Positions 63,512-64,000 of a stretch of 64,000 bases of DNA are shown in pieces (position 1 is the first letter of the stretch; every line of letters begins with the position of its first letter). Origin of the DNA: Megasphaera lornae. Its GTDB lineage: Bacteria > Bacillota > Negativicutes > Veillonellales > Megasphaeraceae. The stretch is taken from NCBI RefSeq assembly GCF_000214495.1, contig NZ_AFIJ01000045.1, forward strand, positions 1 through 64,000, written 5' to 3'. The translations under genes were made by a program, and so were the position numbers. The notes beneath the pieces are model-generated. The model had not been told where the DNA came from. It worked only from the letters and a program-made list of their open reading frames with translations, and did no database searches.

Positions 63512-64000
63512 CCTCTGCGTTCCTCCTCGCGATTTTCATTAAACGTTTCATAGGCCCGAATAATGCGGGAAACCATATCATGGCGCACAACATCTGCGGC
63601 GGAAAAATGAACCATCCCGATGCCCGCGACTTGTGCCAACACCCGTTCCGCCTCGACCAATCCCGACTTGCCGGCGTCCGGCAAGTCAATTTGCGACGTA
63701 TCGCCGTTAATAACAAAACGGGAATGATTGCCCATACGCGTTAAAAACATTTTCATCTGTTCCCGGGTCGTATTCTGCGCTTCATCCAAAATCACAAAGG
63801 CATGTTCCAAGGTTCGCCCGCGCATATACGCCAACGGCGCTACTTCTATAATCGTCCGGGAGGCTAATTTCCGATACTGCTCCGCACCGAACACATCCGT
63901 CAGCGCATCGTACAGCGGTCGTAAATACGGATCTATCTTTTCTTGTAAATCTCCCGGCAAAAATCCCAGTTTTTCTCCCGCTTCCACGGCCGGACGGGTC
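63508..64000 (-). CDS. phoH: PhoH-like ATPase, 5' end outside the window
   Basis: 164 C-terminal codons of a PhoH-family P-loop protein; the start and Walker A lie beyond 64,000. The visible part has [20 protein letters not shown], Walker [21 protein letters not shown] and [14 protein letters not shown], and ends EEERRG. PhoH proteins of this operon are ATP-dependent RNA-related enzymes linked to YbeY. First visible gene of the phoH-ybeY-cdd-era-corC-recO operon. Confidence 0.93.
   Translation of the reverse strand, partial: TRPAVEAGEKLGFLPGDLQEKIDPYLRPLYDALTDVFGAEQYRKLASRTIIEVAPLAYMRGRTLEHAFVILDEAQNTTREQMKMFLTRMGNHSRFVINGDTSQIDLPDAGKSGLVEAERVLAQVAGIGMVHFSAADVVRHDMVSRIIRAYETFNENREEERRG

Overview
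The window joins two unlike kinds of DNA. Positions 1 to about 29,515 are AT-rich and hold most of an integrative and conjugative element (ICE) of the Tn1549/CTn type. Its right end lies in the 3' end of a chromosomal rlmD (rumA-type 23S rRNA uracil methyltransferase) gene; its left end, with the recombinase, is outside the window. From about 29,515 to 64,000 the sequence is GC-richer chromosome. The host looks like a Megasphaera-like member of the Negativicutes (Firmicutes with an outer membrane): it has an RND efflux operon next to Firmicutes-type ribosomal genes (L27 with a cleavable N-terminus plus its protease Prp), a compact [FeFe] hydrogenase of the Megasphaera/Clostridium type, and a succinate-semialdehyde / 4-hydroxybutyrate gene pair used in succinate-to-butyrate fermentation. 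This is inferred from protein families only.

ICE layout, left to right: a plus-strand terminator and small inverted repeats (1-250); an IS481-like insertion sequence inside a tetR gene; an oriT-like region with repeats (1997-2146); mobC and the relaxase on the plus strand. All the rest is on the minus strand. Read in the direction of transcription from the right end it runs: small membrane proteins, RepA-like initiator with internal iterons, DnaC-like loader, PcfB-like (DUF3801) protein, VirD4 coupling protein, SSB-like protein, Maff2 (pilin-like), VirB6-like, a coiled-coil protein, PrgI/VirB3-like, VirB4, CHAP cell-wall hydrolase, DUF4315, DUF4366, topoisomerase III, an AbrB + DUF1016 nuclease cargo pair with its own promoter, a giant methylase-helicase (about 2,905 aa when repaired) and a second SSB-like protein. 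Terminator-like hairpins separate many of these genes. Two sequence patterns recur between proteins of the element: an acidic calcium-loop-like block shared by the helicase and the CHAP hydrolase, and a short S-[VI]-x-x-x-I-x-x-[YF] helix about 20 residues from the C-terminus of three proteins.

Chromosome: NUDIX-deoB-pdp-rlmD (nucleoside salvage and rRNA modification); dut-pnp-rpsO; a LytS/LytR two-component pair; sucD-4hbD; hydA; an ABC-F ATPase; a nucleoid-associated protein; MATE exporter; tetR-MFP-RND efflux operon; a WG-repeat exported protein; an SDR; corA (plus strand); an unknown gene; rplU-prp-rpmA with an L21-type leader; and the phoH-ybeY-cdd-era-corC-recO operon, with phoH cut by the window edge.

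Four genes (IS transposase, giant methylase-helicase, DUF4366 and era) each carry one single-base frame break at a run of A on the coding strand; undoing one base restores a full-length protein in each. Because era is normally essential, these may be homopolymer errors in the assembly rather than real mutations. No tRNA, rRNA or CRISPR array was seen.
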